NCBI GenBank assembly: GCA_964540025.1
Contig: CAZIKQ010000001.1
Location: 183,921 to 247,920, forward strand
Direction: 5' to 3'
DNA length: 64,000 bases
Source: RGIG250 sp964540025
GTDB taxonomy: Bacteria; Bacillota; Negativicutes; Selenomonadales; Selenomonadaceae
Below, in pieces: positions 8,239-16,967 of the stretch (positions within the stretch are counted from its first letter, which is position 1; the number at the start of each line of letters is the position of its first letter). A program made the position numbers and the translations under genes. The notes beneath the pieces were generated by a model that did no database searches, was not told where the DNA came from, and worked only from the letters and a program-made list of their open reading frames with translations.

Positions 8239-8723
8239 AAGGCCGTGGACAGCGGGGATTTTTCCTGTTGGAACTGGTAATCCTGGTTGGGCTAATGGCC
8301 GCTGCCGGGGCATATTTTTTGCCCCGGGCCCTGTCTTCGGTTGAAGGCAGGCTGAATACTTTCTGGCTTGAGCAGGAGGCGCAGCTTTTGGCGGAGGATG
8401 TCCGCTATATGGAGCAGCTGGCCATGAATTACCGGCGGGTGAACAGTACCTTCCCTTCCGCCGCCTCGGAAGCGCTTCCTTACATTTCGATAAGAAAGAG
8501 CGGTTATCGGTTGATTCAGGGGAGCAAGACGCTCCGCAGCCGGGATTTTGCGGCGGCAGAGGAAGTTACTGTAACTTGCAGCCGGACAAGCAACCGGCTG
8601 GAATACGACGCCAACAGCGCCAATACCGCCACCGTGGGGCTCACGAGAAAGGGCATAAGCCGTTACGTGATCGTCGACCGGGAGGGACGGGTCAGAATTT
8701 CTCAAAGCAAGCCGGGTTCTTAG
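8226..8723 (+). CDS. Minor pseudopilin, GspH-like
   Basis: 165 residues from the ATG at 8226, which lies inside the end of the prepilin peptidase gene; the frame stays open further upstream, but that part is shadow. The N-terminus has a prepilin signal QRG^FFLLELVILVGLMA with glutamate at +5. The soluble part is beta-rich (EEVTVTCSRTSNRLEYD, GISRYVIVDREGRVRIS), as in GspH/FimT minor pseudopilins that cap the filament tip. It sits second in a run of tightly spaced prepilin-like genes. Confidence 0.75.
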   Translation: MGDIKGRGQRGFFLLELVILVGLMAAAGAYFLPRALSSVEGRLNTFWLEQEAQLLAEDVRYMEQLAMNYRRVNSTFPSAASEALPYISIRKSGYRLIQGSKTLRSRDFAAAEEVTVTCSRTSNRLEYDANSANTATVGLTRKGISRYVIVDREGRVRISQSKPGS

Positions 8724-8733
8724 GAGGGGCAAA

Positions 8734-9114
8734 TTGACAGGACGAAAAGGAGAACGGGGGTTTCTGCTGACGGAAACGCTGGTTTTGTCCCTGCTGGCAG
8801 TTTTGGCGGCCGGGGCTTTCGGGGTATATGCAGTCGTCTGTAAAGGGACTGCCTCCAGCCGGGAAACGATCTGCGCCGATTATCTGGCAAGGGAGGAGCT
8901 GGCCTATTTGGAGGCAGGGGACTTCTCCGGCAGCTGCGGCTGGCTGGGGCCGGCAGGAGAAAATCAGCAGAACGGAGTAAATTATTCCGTGACGGCGGAG
9001 ATAACAGCGGACTCTTTCGGGACAAGGCGGGCAGAGGTTAGAGTCAGCTGGCGGCGAAAGGACGGCCGACTGGGGGAGCGAATTTTGATCCGTCTGCTGG
9101 AGGGAGCCGGATGA
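8734..9114 (+). CDS. Minor pseudopilin, GspI-like
   Basis: 126 residues with a TTG start at 8734; the strong GGAGGGG ribosome site just before it decides the start. The prepilin signal ERG^FLLTETLVLSLLA has glutamate at +5. The short body with paired cysteines (CADY... SCGW) and the closing strands RRAEVRVSWRR resemble GspI/PilV-type minor pseudopilins. It overlaps the next gene by 4 nt (ATGA), so translation is coupled. It probably joins the GspH- and GspJ-like proteins in a tip complex. Confidence 0.72.
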   Translation: MTGRKGERGFLLTETLVLSLLAVLAAGAFGVYAVVCKGTASSRETICADYLAREELAYLEAGDFSGSCGWLGPAGENQQNGVNYSVTAEITADSFGTRRAEVRVSWRRKDGRLGERILIRLLEGAG

Positions 9115-9614
9115 GCCTTTCCGTGAGGGAACGCCAAAATCAGCGGGGGCTGTCCCTGTTGTCCCTGATCATTGCCGTACCCCTTCTGACGGTTTTGCTG
9201 TGGATCATAGGGGCCCTTGCTTTATCTTCCCTGAGAAGCTACAACCGTCTGCGGGCAGAGTCGGAGCTCGTTTCAGAGTTGAATTTTGCCATGGAGAGAA
9301 TTTGCCGTGACCTTTCCTATGGAGAGGAAATAGAGGTAACTAGTACCCGGCTGCGGGTAAAGACGAGGCAAAACACCGAATCCCCCGGGTACGTTACCTA
9401 CACGCAGGATACGGCCAGCCCCTGTAAGCCTGTCCGGCGGAAAGGTCAGCCCCTTACCGGGGACAGCGACACCGGCCGGGTAGTGATAAGGGAATTTTCT
9501 TACCGGCAGACAGGCCCCCGCACCGTAGAGGTGATCATCAGGGGCGAAATAAGCGAGTATGGTCTTTCCTACCGTCTCCATACGGCAGTAACCTGCCTGA
9601 ATATAAAGGAATGA
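9111..9614 (+). CDS. Minor pseudopilin, GspJ-like, lacking Glu+5
   Basis: 167 residues. A basic leader is followed by QRG^LSLLSLIIAVPLLTVLLW. The +5 position, almost always glutamate, is serine here, which in the type II system is a feature of the GspK tip protein. The body (SELNFAMERICRDLSYGEEIEV, then VVIREFSYRQTGPRTVEV) has the GspJ/PilW pattern. The leading ATG overlaps the stop of the previous gene. It likely belongs to the filament tip, where a missing Glu+5 is tolerated because no subunit needs to be docked above it; that is inference from family knowledge. Confidence 0.72.
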   Translation: MSLSVRERQNQRGLSLLSLIIAVPLLTVLLWIIGALALSSLRSYNRLRAESELVSELNFAMERICRDLSYGEEIEVTSTRLRVKTRQNTESPGYVTYTQDTASPCKPVRRKGQPLTGDSDTGRVVIREFSYRQTGPRTVEVIIRGEISEYGLSYRLHTAVTCLNIKE

Positions 9615-9620
9615 GGCCAG

Positions 9621-10079
9621 ATGAGGAAAAAGGAAAAAGGCTTTGCGGCAGTCTGGGGCGTATTGCTCTTGTCCCTGGTGATGTTCTTTGCGGCCGGGGT
9701 CTATGCTCTGGGGAACAAAAGAGTAAAGTCGGCGGCCGGAGCTGTGCTGACCACGGACATGCGGGTGGCCGCCGAAAGCGGATTGATCGCGGCGGCAGCG
9801 GAGCTTACGGCGAACCCGGCCAAAGTGGTATCCGTCAATAATGCGGCAGGAGAAGTTGTCTTTGCCGTTTTGACGGAAGGGGATATCTCCACCAGGATTT
9901 ATTTGAAAAAAGACGGGGCCGGAGGCTTTCATGGTCAGGCCACGGCCAGCACGGGCCGGCTGTCTGTCTGGGAAAAGGATGGCAGCCGCACCAGCGGAAC
10001 AAGAGTAATCGGGCGGATCAGCCGGGAAACGGCTCCAGACGGAACCGCAAAATACATGGTAACATATTGGGAACATTGA
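9621..10079 (+). CDS. PilX/GspK-like pilus-tip protein candidate
   Basis: 152 residues. The start MRKKEKG^FAAVWGVLLLSLVMFFAAGVYAL shows a basic leader, a glycine followed by a hydrophobic helix and no glutamate at +5, as in PilX or the N-terminus of GspK. The downstream part RVAAESGLIAAAAEL is the helix seen after the membrane segment in this family. The protein is far shorter than GspK, so the large alpha domain is missing. It ends the cluster, 7 nt after the GspJ-like gene. About 200 nt without a gene follow. Confidence 0.65.
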   Translation: MRKKEKGFAAVWGVLLLSLVMFFAAGVYALGNKRVKSAAGAVLTTDMRVAAESGLIAAAAELTANPAKVVSVNNAAGEVVFAVLTEGDISTRIYLKKDGAGGFHGQATASTGRLSVWEKDGSRTSGTRVIGRISRETAPDGTAKYMVTYWEH

Positions 10080-10298
10080 GATGAAACGGGCGGGAAGTGT
10101 CTCCCGTATACTGCAATAGAAATGGAAGAATAGGTAAGGCGCATGGTGCTTTTCTCCTGGTAGATTTTGCGTGGCAGCTTCACTTTACCAAAAGAGTTAC
10201 AGGGAATCTTTCGATTGGTAAATCTGATTTTACAAATCACTGGGCAATAATATACTGGCTGAGAAATAAAATAATTGATGGAAGGAGAGCGTTTTATT

Positions 10299-10514
10299 AT
10301 GCCGGAGGGTTTTGGGAAAACATTGATGATACTGGGCGGAATACTGCTGATAGCCGGGGCTTTTTTGGAATATGGCGGCGGACTGCCTTTTTCTTTGGGA
10401 AGACTGCCTGGGGATATAAACATTGAAGGGGAGAAGGGATCCTTTCATTTTCCCATCGTAACCTGTATTGTCATCAGCGTATTACTTAATGTTCTCATGA
10501 GTTTATTTCGGTGA
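10299..10514 (+). CDS. DUF2905 small membrane protein
   Basis: 71 residues from the ATG at 10299, chosen for GGAGAG about 10 nt upstream; the frame opens 8 codons earlier. Two hydrophobic segments (about 8-24 and 48-68) flank the conserved core GRLPGDINIEGEKGSFHFPI, the hallmark of DUF2905. The function of the family is unknown. It stands alone between the pseudopilin cluster and the convergent copA-copZ operon, and ends in a shared bidirectional terminator. Confidence 0.85.
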   Translation: MPEGFGKTLMILGGILLIAGAFLEYGGGLPFSLGRLPGDINIEGEKGSFHFPIVTCIVISVLLNVLMSLFR

Positions 10515-10585
10515 GTGGGTTGAAAAATACCATACTGTTGCAGAAGGTATTTGCGGAGAAGTTGGTTTAAGGATGGGCACGAAAT

Positions 10586-10626
10586 AAGGGCAGCTGGTTT
10601 TCACCAACTGCCCTTAAACTTTTTTG
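10586..10626. terminator. Bidirectional terminator between DUF2905 gene and copZ
   Basis: Hairpin AAGGGCAGCTGGT / ACCAACTGCCCTT (10586-10615), with a run of six T after it on the plus strand. It sits between convergent genes. Confidence 0.75.
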
Positions 10627-10630
10627 CCGG

Positions 10631-10828
10631 TTATTCAATTCCCACTACATCGTAGCCCTCTTCTTCGATGGCGGCTTTGATGAGGTCAGGATCAGCGTTG
10701 CCGGAAATGGTAGCGCATTTTTCCTCCAGGCTGACCTTGATGTCAGAGAGCCCGGCGATGCTTTTCAGGGCTTCTGTCACATGGCCTGCACAGTGCTGGC
10801 AGGACATACCTTCAATTTTGATTTTCAT
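10631..10828 (-). CDS. copZ: Copper chaperone CopZ
   Basis: 65 residues forming a single heavy-metal-associated domain. The metal site is GMSCQHC near residues 8-14, which binds Cu(I) through two cysteines and carries it to the copper ATPase. The ferredoxin-like fold is evident in the alternating strands (VSLEEKCATISG, EEGYDVVGIE). It lies 49 nt downstream of copA in the same direction, so the two form a copper-efflux operon. Confidence 0.92.
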   Translation of the reverse strand: MKIKIEGMSCQHCAGHVTEALKSIAGLSDIKVSLEEKCATISGNADPDLIKAAIEEEGYDVVGIE

Positions 10829-10877
10829 GGTTATTCTCCTTTCTAAGCGCTCCCTGTGGGAACATAGACGAATTGAA

Positions 10878-13121
10878 TCAGTAATCGCTGAATTTTATTC
10901 TTTTCAGCCTCAGGGCATTGGTAAGCACCGAGACTGAGGAAAGACTCATGGCGGCGGCGCCGATCATGGGCGAGAGGAGAGGGCCGCCAAAAAGGTGGAG
11001 TACGCCCATGGCCACCGGTATGCCGAGAATATTGTAGCCAAAGGCCCAGCCAAGATTTTCCCTGATGTTTCGCAGGGTCTTTTGGGAAAGCTCGATGGTT
11101 CGGGCAACGTCCCGCAAATCGGAGCGCATGAGGACGATATTGGCGCTTTCAATGGCAATGTCGGTTCCTGTGCCGATGGCCAGGCCGATGTCAGCCGCCG
11201 CGAGAGCCGGGGCGTCGTTTATGCCATCGCCCACCATGGCGACGATTTCGCCTTGCGCCTTGAGAAGTTTAACCTCCTGAGCCTTGCCTTCCGGCATTAT
11301 TCCTGCCCGATATTCATCGATGCCGATTTCCTCCGCGATTGCTTTGGCTGTCCGGGGATTATCACCGGTGATCATAATCGTCTTTATTCCCTTTTCCTTC
11401 AGAGAACGGATAGCGTCAATGCTCTCCGGCTTTACGGTATCCGCAAGGGCAATAAGTCCCTGGGAAACGCTGCCGTGGGCGATGAATATTGGAGTCTTGC
11501 CCCGGGAGGCCAGCTGGTCAGCTTTTGTCAGGAGCTCGGCGGGGAGGCGGACTCCCTCTGACTCCAGCCAGCTGCGTTTTCCGGCCCGCAGTGGTTTGCC
11601 AAGGGCAAGGGCTTCAATTCCGCAGCCGGGAATGGCATTAAAAGCGGCGAGGGGGAGAAGCGGCACCCTTCGAGCTTTGGCGCAGTCGGTAACAGCCTTG
11701 CCCAAGGGGTGTTCTGAGCCCTGTTCGGCACTGGCGGCCAGGCCAAGCAGCTTGTCCTCCGGTATTCCCAAGGGGAAAATATCCGTTACAACGGGTTTTC
11801 CGTTGGTGATGGTTCCGGTTTTGTCGAGTACGATGGAGGTTATATGACAGGCTGATTCCAAAGCGTCTCCCCCGCGGAACAGGATGCCGTACTCCGCTCC
11901 CTTTCCGGTAGCAACCATGATGGCGGTAGGAGTGGCCAGGCCAAGGGCGCAGGGGCAGGCGATAACCAGCACGGAAACAAATATTGTCAGGACGAATTCA
12001 AAGCTTTCGCCCCTTATACCCCAGAAAACGGCTGCAAGCAGAGCGAGGCCGATGACCACCGGAACAAAATAGCCCGATATAGTGTCGGCCAGCCTGGCAA
12101 TGGGAAGCTTTGCCTCCTGGGCGTCCTCTACCAAGCGGACGATGCGGGCAAGCGCGGCATCCTCGCCGATTTTAGTGGCCCGGTATTTGAAGAAGCCGGT
12201 GGTGTTGATGGTGGCGCCGTAGACTTCATCCCCTACGGTTTTACTGACGGGAACCGATTCTCCCGTAAGCATTGATTCGTTGATGTCAGTTTCGCCCTCG
12301 GTGATTATGCCGTCTACCGGGAGGGATTCGCCGGGACGGACTACTATTTGGTAGCCTTCCTTTACCTGCTCTACGGGAAGAGTTTTTTCGCCGTCGGCAA
12401 ATTCTACCCGGGCGGTTTTGGGAGCCAGGTCAAGCAGGGACCGGATGGCATCTGAAGTGCGGTGCTTGGCGATGGCTTCAAGGTACTTGCCCATGGTAAT
12501 GAGAGCAAGAATGGTGGCAGCGCTTTCATAGTAAAGGCTGTTTACATAACTGTGGTTTCCAAGGAGGATCATTGCCGTGGCAAAGAGACTATATACTATC
12601 GCCGCTGTGGTGCTTACCGCAATAAGGGAATCCATATTTGGGGCAAGGGAGATGAGATTCTTAAAGCCGGTTCGGTAGAAGGCCCAGCCGGTCATCACTA
12701 TCGGGGCCGTAAGCAGGAGCTCGGCAAGAGCCACGACCACCGGACTTTTTCCCGGATCCATAAAGGAAGGAAGAGAGAATAGGCCCGTCATGTGGCCCAG
12801 CATATGCCCCATGGAAAAGCCCATCAGAGGAATCAGGAACAGCAGGGATAATATGAGCCGCTTTTTCAGGGTGGATATCTTTTCTTCAGGGGTAACGTTT
12901 TCTTCGGGCTTGTGGATGATTCCATAGCCTGCCTTGACCACGGCGTTCTCGATGATCGCGTCGTTTACCCTGTCCTCGTCAAAGGTGGCGGAGAGAGTTT
13001 CCGTGGCAAGGTTTACCGAGGCCTTTTCCAGGCCGTCAATCTTCTTTACGAAGCGTTCTACTCTGGCAGAGCAGGCGGCACAGGTCATGCCGCTGATCCT
13101 GTATTTTTTTGATATAGACAT
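10878..13121 (-). CDS. copA: Copper-exporting P1B-type ATPase CopA
   Basis: 747 residues from the ATG at 13121, which has GTGAGG 7 nt upstream; the frame continues 20 codons further but without support. One N-terminal metal-binding domain (GMTCAAC, Cys about 14/17) is followed by eight expected membrane helices. The membrane metal site is CPC (IACPCALGLATP), the phosphorylation site DKTGT, the nucleotide-domain SEHPLG and the hinge GDGINDAP. MSLSSVSV in the last helix is the Cu(I) signature. It exports Cu(I) from the cytoplasm to the periplasm using ATP, and copZ follows in the operon. The regulator is not encoded nearby. Confidence 0.95.
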   Translation of the reverse strand: MSISKKYRISGMTCAACSARVERFVKKIDGLEKASVNLATETLSATFDEDRVNDAIIENAVVKAGYGIIHKPEENVTPEEKISTLKKRLILSLLFLIPLMGFSMGHMLGHMTGLFSLPSFMDPGKSPVVVALAELLLTAPIVMTGWAFYRTGFKNLISLAPNMDSLIAVSTTAAIVYSLFATAMILLGNHSYVNSLYYESAATILALITMGKYLEAIAKHRTSDAIRSLLDLAPKTARVEFADGEKTLPVEQVKEGYQIVVRPGESLPVDGIITEGETDINESMLTGESVPVSKTVGDEVYGATINTTGFFKYRATKIGEDAALARIVRLVEDAQEAKLPIARLADTISGYFVPVVIGLALLAAVFWGIRGESFEFVLTIFVSVLVIACPCALGLATPTAIMVATGKGAEYGILFRGGDALESACHITSIVLDKTGTITNGKPVVTDIFPLGIPEDKLLGLAASAEQGSEHPLGKAVTDCAKARRVPLLPLAAFNAIPGCGIEALALGKPLRAGKRSWLESEGVRLPAELLTKADQLASRGKTPIFIAHGSVSQGLIALADTVKPESIDAIRSLKEKGIKTIMITGDNPRTAKAIAEEIGIDEYRAGIMPEGKAQEVKLLKAQGEIVAMVGDGINDAPALAAADIGLAIGTGTDIAIESANIVLMRSDLRDVARTIELSQKTLRNIRENLGWAFGYNILGIPVAMGVLHLFGGPLLSPMIGAAAMSLSSVSVLTNALRLKRIKFSDY

Positions 13122-13220
13122 TTTAGCCTCACTTCTTATATTTAGCACAAGGTATGGTAACAGGAAATTTTGAAATGACAATGAAATTTTTGAGGCAGAT
13201 CAGTGTATTCGCAACCTTAT

Positions 13221-13258
13221 TATATGAATATATAATCATATATCTTTTCGTTTGTCAA
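13221..13258 (-). promoter_or_regulatory. copA-copZ promoter with overlapping palindrome
   Basis: Minus strand TTGACA (13253-13258), 17 nt, TTATAT (13230-13235). An inverted repeat TATATGA-N8-TCATATA (13221-13242) covers the -10 box, a fitting place for a copper-responsive repressor. It does not contain the CopY box core TACAnnTGTA. Confidence 0.5.
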
Positions 13259-13382
13259 CCGATGCTCTCCATTATCCGCAAGGAAAAATTTCTGAAAAGG
13301 TCACAAAATAATAGAGGGATTTTGGATACAATGGCGAAATATGTTTATAAAATCAAGCAACTGTGAAAGGGGTTGTGTTCAG

Positions 13383-13934
13383 ATGGCAACATTCGTAATT
13401 CGAGGAAAAGACATTGAGATCACGCCGGCGCTCCGTGAGTATGTGGAAAAAAGAGTCAGCAAGATCGAGAAGTATTTTGATAACATCGGAGAGATAAGCG
13501 TAAGGCTGTCAGCCATAAAGGGAACTCATAAGGTAGAGGTCACTGTGCCCATCGAGGGTGGCGGCATCCTGCGTGGTGAGGATGTGTCCGGTGATATGTA
13601 TTCTTCCATCGATATGGTTGTCAATAAGCTGGAACGTCAGATCCATAAGCATAAGACCCGCCTGGCCAGAAGATTTCGTTCCGGCGGTTTCAAGGCCGAG
13701 ATCGTTGCCGAGGAAATCCGCCATCGTCCCATCGTGGAGGCAACGGATGATGATTACGCTCCGGTGAAGGTGAAGAAATTCCCGGTGAAGCCCATGGACG
13801 TAGATGAAGCGATAATGCAGATGAATCTGGTCAACCACGATTTCTATGTGTTCCGCAATATGCAGACCGAGGAAATAAATGTAGTCTATCGCCGCCATGA
13901 CAACCGGTACGGCCTTATTGAACCCCAGCGCTGA
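13383..13934 (+). CDS. hpf: Ribosome hibernation promoting factor, long form
   Basis: 183 residues from the ATG at 13383, preceded by AAAGGGG. Residues 1-100 are the HPF/YfiA domain that binds the decoding site of the 30S subunit (FVIRGKDIEITPALREYVEKR, KLERQIHKHKTRLARR). Residues about 120-180 are the C-terminal dimerisation domain (KPMDVDEAIMQMNLVNHDFYVFRN, VVYRRHDNRYGLIEP), which joins two 70S ribosomes into 100S dimers. This long form is usual in Firmicutes. It stands alone, with the thrS T-box promoter directly after its stop. Expression in stationary phase is expected from the family; no regulatory site is obvious. Confidence 0.95.
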   Translation: MATFVIRGKDIEITPALREYVEKRVSKIEKYFDNIGEISVRLSAIKGTHKVEVTVPIEGGGILRGEDVSGDMYSSIDMVVNKLERQIHKHKTRLARRFRSGGFKAEIVAEEIRHRPIVEATDDDYAPVKVKKFPVKPMDVDEAIMQMNLVNHDFYVFRNMQTEEINVVYRRHDNRYGLIEPQR

Positions 13935-13940
13935 TTTTTC

Positions 13941-13969
13941 TTGACAGTCCGCGTTGTGATGATTATAAT
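13941..13969 (+). promoter_or_regulatory. Promoter of the thrS T-box transcript
   Basis: TTGACA, 17 nt, TATAAT: a near-consensus sigma-A promoter just after hpf. Confidence 0.75.
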
Positions 13970-13975
13970 GACTCC

Positions 13976-14210
13976 AATGCGCCGAGGGAGACATGATGAC
14001 AGAGCCCATTGATGACAGAGATAAATGCGTTTGCTGGAAGCATTTTCTTCAATGCTGTTATTACCGCTCCTGAGCAGTGACGGGGAAGGAATTTTCTGGT
14101 ATCCGTCACCGGCAGCCGCCGTTACCGGTATTGAGTGGCCGCGTTTGCGGCAATCAGGGTGGAACCGCGAAGCGACAGCCTCGTCCCTATGGGGACGGGG
14201 CTTTTTCTTT
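13976..14210 (+). promoter_or_regulatory. T-box leader (tRNA-Thr sensing riboswitch) of thrS
   Basis: The conserved T-box sequence AGGGTGGAACCGCG is present at about 14157-14170. It is followed by a strong terminator (14177-14202: 11-bp stem with one G-U pair, loop TAT) and a T run to 14210. Upstream hairpins include GTGACGG/CCGTCAC and GCCGC-GTT-TGCGGC. Uncharged tRNA would pair with the T-box and stop the terminator from forming, raising thrS expression. The Thr specifier codon is not fixed with certainty; ACC triplets occur near 14067 and in the later hairpins. Confidence 0.92.
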
Positions 14211-14243
14211 TGCTTATGTTTTAATCTATAGGAGGTAAGAATT

Positions 14244-16160
14244 TTGGCGGAAATTATTTTGAAGGATGGCTCCCGGCGTCAGGTAGCTGACGGCTCTACC
14301 TATCTTGACCTTGTAAAGAGTCTCAGTAACAGCCTGGCCAAAAAGGCGCTGGCGGCAAAGGTCGATGGAAAGACTATCGATCTGATGGCGGTTGTCAAGG
14401 ATGGAGCAAAGGTAGATTTTCTGACCTTTGAGGATGCGGAAGGCCGCCGGGCTCTCCGGCACACCGCTTCCCATGTAATGGCTCAGGCTATTAAACATCT
14501 GTACGGGGATCAGGGAGTTCAGCTGGCCATCGGCCCAGCGATTGAGAACGGCTTCTACTACGATATCGATATGGAGAAGCGCCTCACTGACGCCGACCTG
14601 CGAGATATCGAGAAGGAAATGGAAAAGATCGTAAAGCAGAATATTCCGTTGGTCCGCAAAGAGGTCAGCCGTGAGGCCGCCATCAAAATGTTTGAGGAAA
14701 GAGGAGAAGGCTATAAGGTACAGCTGATAAAGGATCTGCCGGAGGATGCCGTCATTTCCCTCTACGAGCAGGGTGATTTTATCGATCTCTGCGCCGGTCC
14801 CCACGTGCTGAGTACCGGCAAGGTCAAGGCTTTCAAGCTTCAAAGCGTGGCCGGCGCTTACTGGCGGGGAAATTCCGACAATGCCATGCTCCAGCGTGTT
14901 TACGGCACTGCCTTTGAGAAAAAAGAGGATTTGGCGGAGTATCTCCATATGCTGGAGGAGGCGGCCAAGCGTGACCATCGCCGTCTGGGCCGGGAGCTGG
15001 ATCTTTTCAGCCTGCAGGAGGAGGGCCCGGGTTTTCCCTTCTTCCATCCCAACGGAATGGTTATCAGAAACGAGCTCATCAGCTACTGGCGTGAAGTACA
15101 CCGCCGCTTTGGCTATCAGGAAATAAAGACCCCGATGATTTTGAACCGCCGCCTGTGGGAGCAGTCCGGTCATTGGGATCATTACAAGGATAATATGTAC
15201 TTCACCGTCATTGACGATGAAGATTATGCGATCAAACCGATGAACTGTCCCGGTGGTATTCTCGTGTACAAGTCCCAGCCCCACAGCTACCGGGAACTTC
15301 CCCTCCGGCTGGGTGAATTGGGGCTCGTTCACCGCCACGAGCTTTCCGGTGCCCTCCACGGACTTTTCCGGGTTCGCAATTTTACTCAGGACGATGCCCA
15401 TATCTTCATGACGCCCGATCAGATCGAGAAGGAAATTCAAGAGACCATCGACCTTTTTGATGAAGTGTATTCCACCTTTGGCCTTACCTACACTGCGGAG
15501 CTCAGTACCCGCCCCGAGGATTCCATGGGTTCCGATGAGATTTGGGAGCAGGCCACGGATGCCCTTCGCAAGGCGATGGAAAATCGCGGTTTGAAATATG
15601 TTGTCAATGAAGGTGACGGCGCGTTCTACGGACCGAAGATCGACTTCCATATCCGCGATTCCATCGGCCGTACCTGGCAGTGCGGCACGATCCAGCTGGA
15701 TATGCTCATGCCGGAGAAATTTGACCTTACCTATGTGGGCGAGGACGGACAGAAGCATCGTCCGGTGATGATCCATCGCGTAGTGTACGGCAGCATCGAG
15801 CGGTTCATCGGGATTCTCATTGAGAACTACGCCGGGGCTTTCCCGGTATGGATGGCGCCCGTTCAGGTAAAGATCCTGCCCATCACTGACAAATTTCTGG
15901 ATTATGCCTACGAGCTGAGGAAAAAGCTCTTTGATGCCGGGATCCGGGTAGAGGTTGACGCCCGCAACGAGAAGATCGGCTACAAGATTCGCGAGGCACA
16001 GGTCAGGAAGGTGCCGTATTCACTGGTGGTAGGCCAGCAGGAGGCTGAAAGCGGGACGGTCAATGTCCGCCGCTATGGTCACATGGACAGCGCTTCCGTC
16101 AGTGTCGACGAGTTCCTGGCGCAAATCAGGAAAGCTATCGCTGACAAGGAACAGAATTAA
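14244..16160 (+). CDS. thrS: Threonyl-tRNA synthetase
   Basis: 638 residues, full family length. It starts with TTG at 14244, 7 nt after GGAGGT. In order: TGS domain (about 1-62), the SAD editing domain with HTASHVMAQAIKHLYG (near 73) and the CAGPH motif, then the class II catalytic core and the C-terminal anticodon-binding domain (VKILPITDKFLDYAYELRK). Catalytic and zinc residues are in NCPGG, the RLGELGLVHRHE region and DGAFYGPKIDF. It charges tRNA-Thr in the cytoplasm and is controlled by the upstream T-box. Confidence 0.98.
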   Translation: MAEIILKDGSRRQVADGSTYLDLVKSLSNSLAKKALAAKVDGKTIDLMAVVKDGAKVDFLTFEDAEGRRALRHTASHVMAQAIKHLYGDQGVQLAIGPAIENGFYYDIDMEKRLTDADLRDIEKEMEKIVKQNIPLVRKEVSREAAIKMFEERGEGYKVQLIKDLPEDAVISLYEQGDFIDLCAGPHVLSTGKVKAFKLQSVAGAYWRGNSDNAMLQRVYGTAFEKKEDLAEYLHMLEEAAKRDHRRLGRELDLFSLQEEGPGFPFFHPNGMVIRNELISYWREVHRRFGYQEIKTPMILNRRLWEQSGHWDHYKDNMYFTVIDDEDYAIKPMNCPGGILVYKSQPHSYRELPLRLGELGLVHRHELSGALHGLFRVRNFTQDDAHIFMTPDQIEKEIQETIDLFDEVYSTFGLTYTAELSTRPEDSMGSDEIWEQATDALRKAMENRGLKYVVNEGDGAFYGPKIDFHIRDSIGRTWQCGTIQLDMLMPEKFDLTYVGEDGQKHRPVMIHRVVYGSIERFIGILIENYAGAFPVWMAPVQVKILPITDKFLDYAYELRKKLFDAGIRVEVDARNEKIGYKIREAQVRKVPYSLVVGQQEAESGTVNVRRYGHMDSASVSVDEFLAQIRKAIADKEQN

Positions 16161-16250
16161 ATTTACAACTCAATAATGAAATGATAGAATGAAGGCAATG
16201 GAATAGTACAAAAGTTTCTGTTGCCTTCACTTATTTGCATTGCGGGATAT

Positions 16251-16949
16251 ATGAAAAAAGAAATCGAAGACAAGGTAAGAAAAGAATTGGCTGACTGGGA
16301 GTATTTGAATAATCTTCCCAAAGAAATCTCCGGGTTTAGCCTTACCCGGTACGAAAATATTTATGATGATTTTTTTGAGTTTCTTTCCTACGAAAACAGG
16401 GAGAAGCACCGCCGGCTGGTAATGTATTTCCATCAGGAAACAATGGAGTACAAGCTGAAGGTTGGTTACGGCCTCACCGAGTTCTGCCGGATTGACTGTA
16501 TTGCCGCCAGCCGGGATGAGTTTGAGACGCTGCTTCGGCGGTATCTGGAAGAAATAATCCGGAAAATGGCCGCCGATAAGGTAGAGAATATCGGCAGCTT
16601 TGTCCTTAACAAGCATATAATGGACTATGATTTTGGCGACCTGCTGCCGGAGGAAATTGAAGGATTCCAGCTTTATATCCGTCCCTCGGCTCCGGTGCCG
16701 ATTACAAACTTCTCCTACATTATCATTGATTATGAATGCTTTCAGCTGGAAAGTAATGTAATCATTTACTATAACGTTTTTCGGGATGAATTTTTCGGCG
16801 AAGCAAGAATTTGCCGGATTCCCACCATGAGCTACCAGTTTGATTCCAACACCCTTGAAGGCCTGGCGGAAAAACTGCGGATTCATCTGGCTTCCCGGCT
16901 AAAGGCGGTAAAAGAAGCGGCCTTGCAGGAAATTGCAAGGGGTAAGTGA
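16251..16949 (+). CDS. Conserved-looking hypothetical protein
   Basis: 232 residues from the ATG at 16251 (GCGGGA about 3-8 nt upstream; a TTG at 16221 in frame is a weaker alternative). It is soluble and acidic, with many aromatic residues and no signal peptide or membrane helix. Notable segments are EISGFSLTRYENIYDDFFEFL, LTEFCRIDCIAASRDEF and the closing LRIHLASRLKAVKEAALQE helix. I do not recognise the family. Codon use matches its neighbours, so it looks native. It lies between thrS and trmL, 18 nt before the latter, and may be co-transcribed with it. Confidence 0.75.
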   Translation: MKKEIEDKVRKELADWEYLNNLPKEISGFSLTRYENIYDDFFEFLSYENREKHRRLVMYFHQETMEYKLKVGYGLTEFCRIDCIAASRDEFETLLRRYLEEIIRKMAADKVENIGSFVLNKHIMDYDFGDLLPEEIEGFQLYIRPSAPVPITNFSYIIIDYECFQLESNVIIYYNVFRDEFFGEARICRIPTMSYQFDSNTLEGLAEKLRIHLASRLKAVKEAALQEIARGK

Positions 16950-16967
16950 TTCTTTTGGAGGACAGCA

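Noticed and set aside
14226..15776. 516-codon minus-strand frame over thrS
   Set aside because: It mirrors thrS, whose catalytic motifs and T-box leave no doubt about the coding strand.
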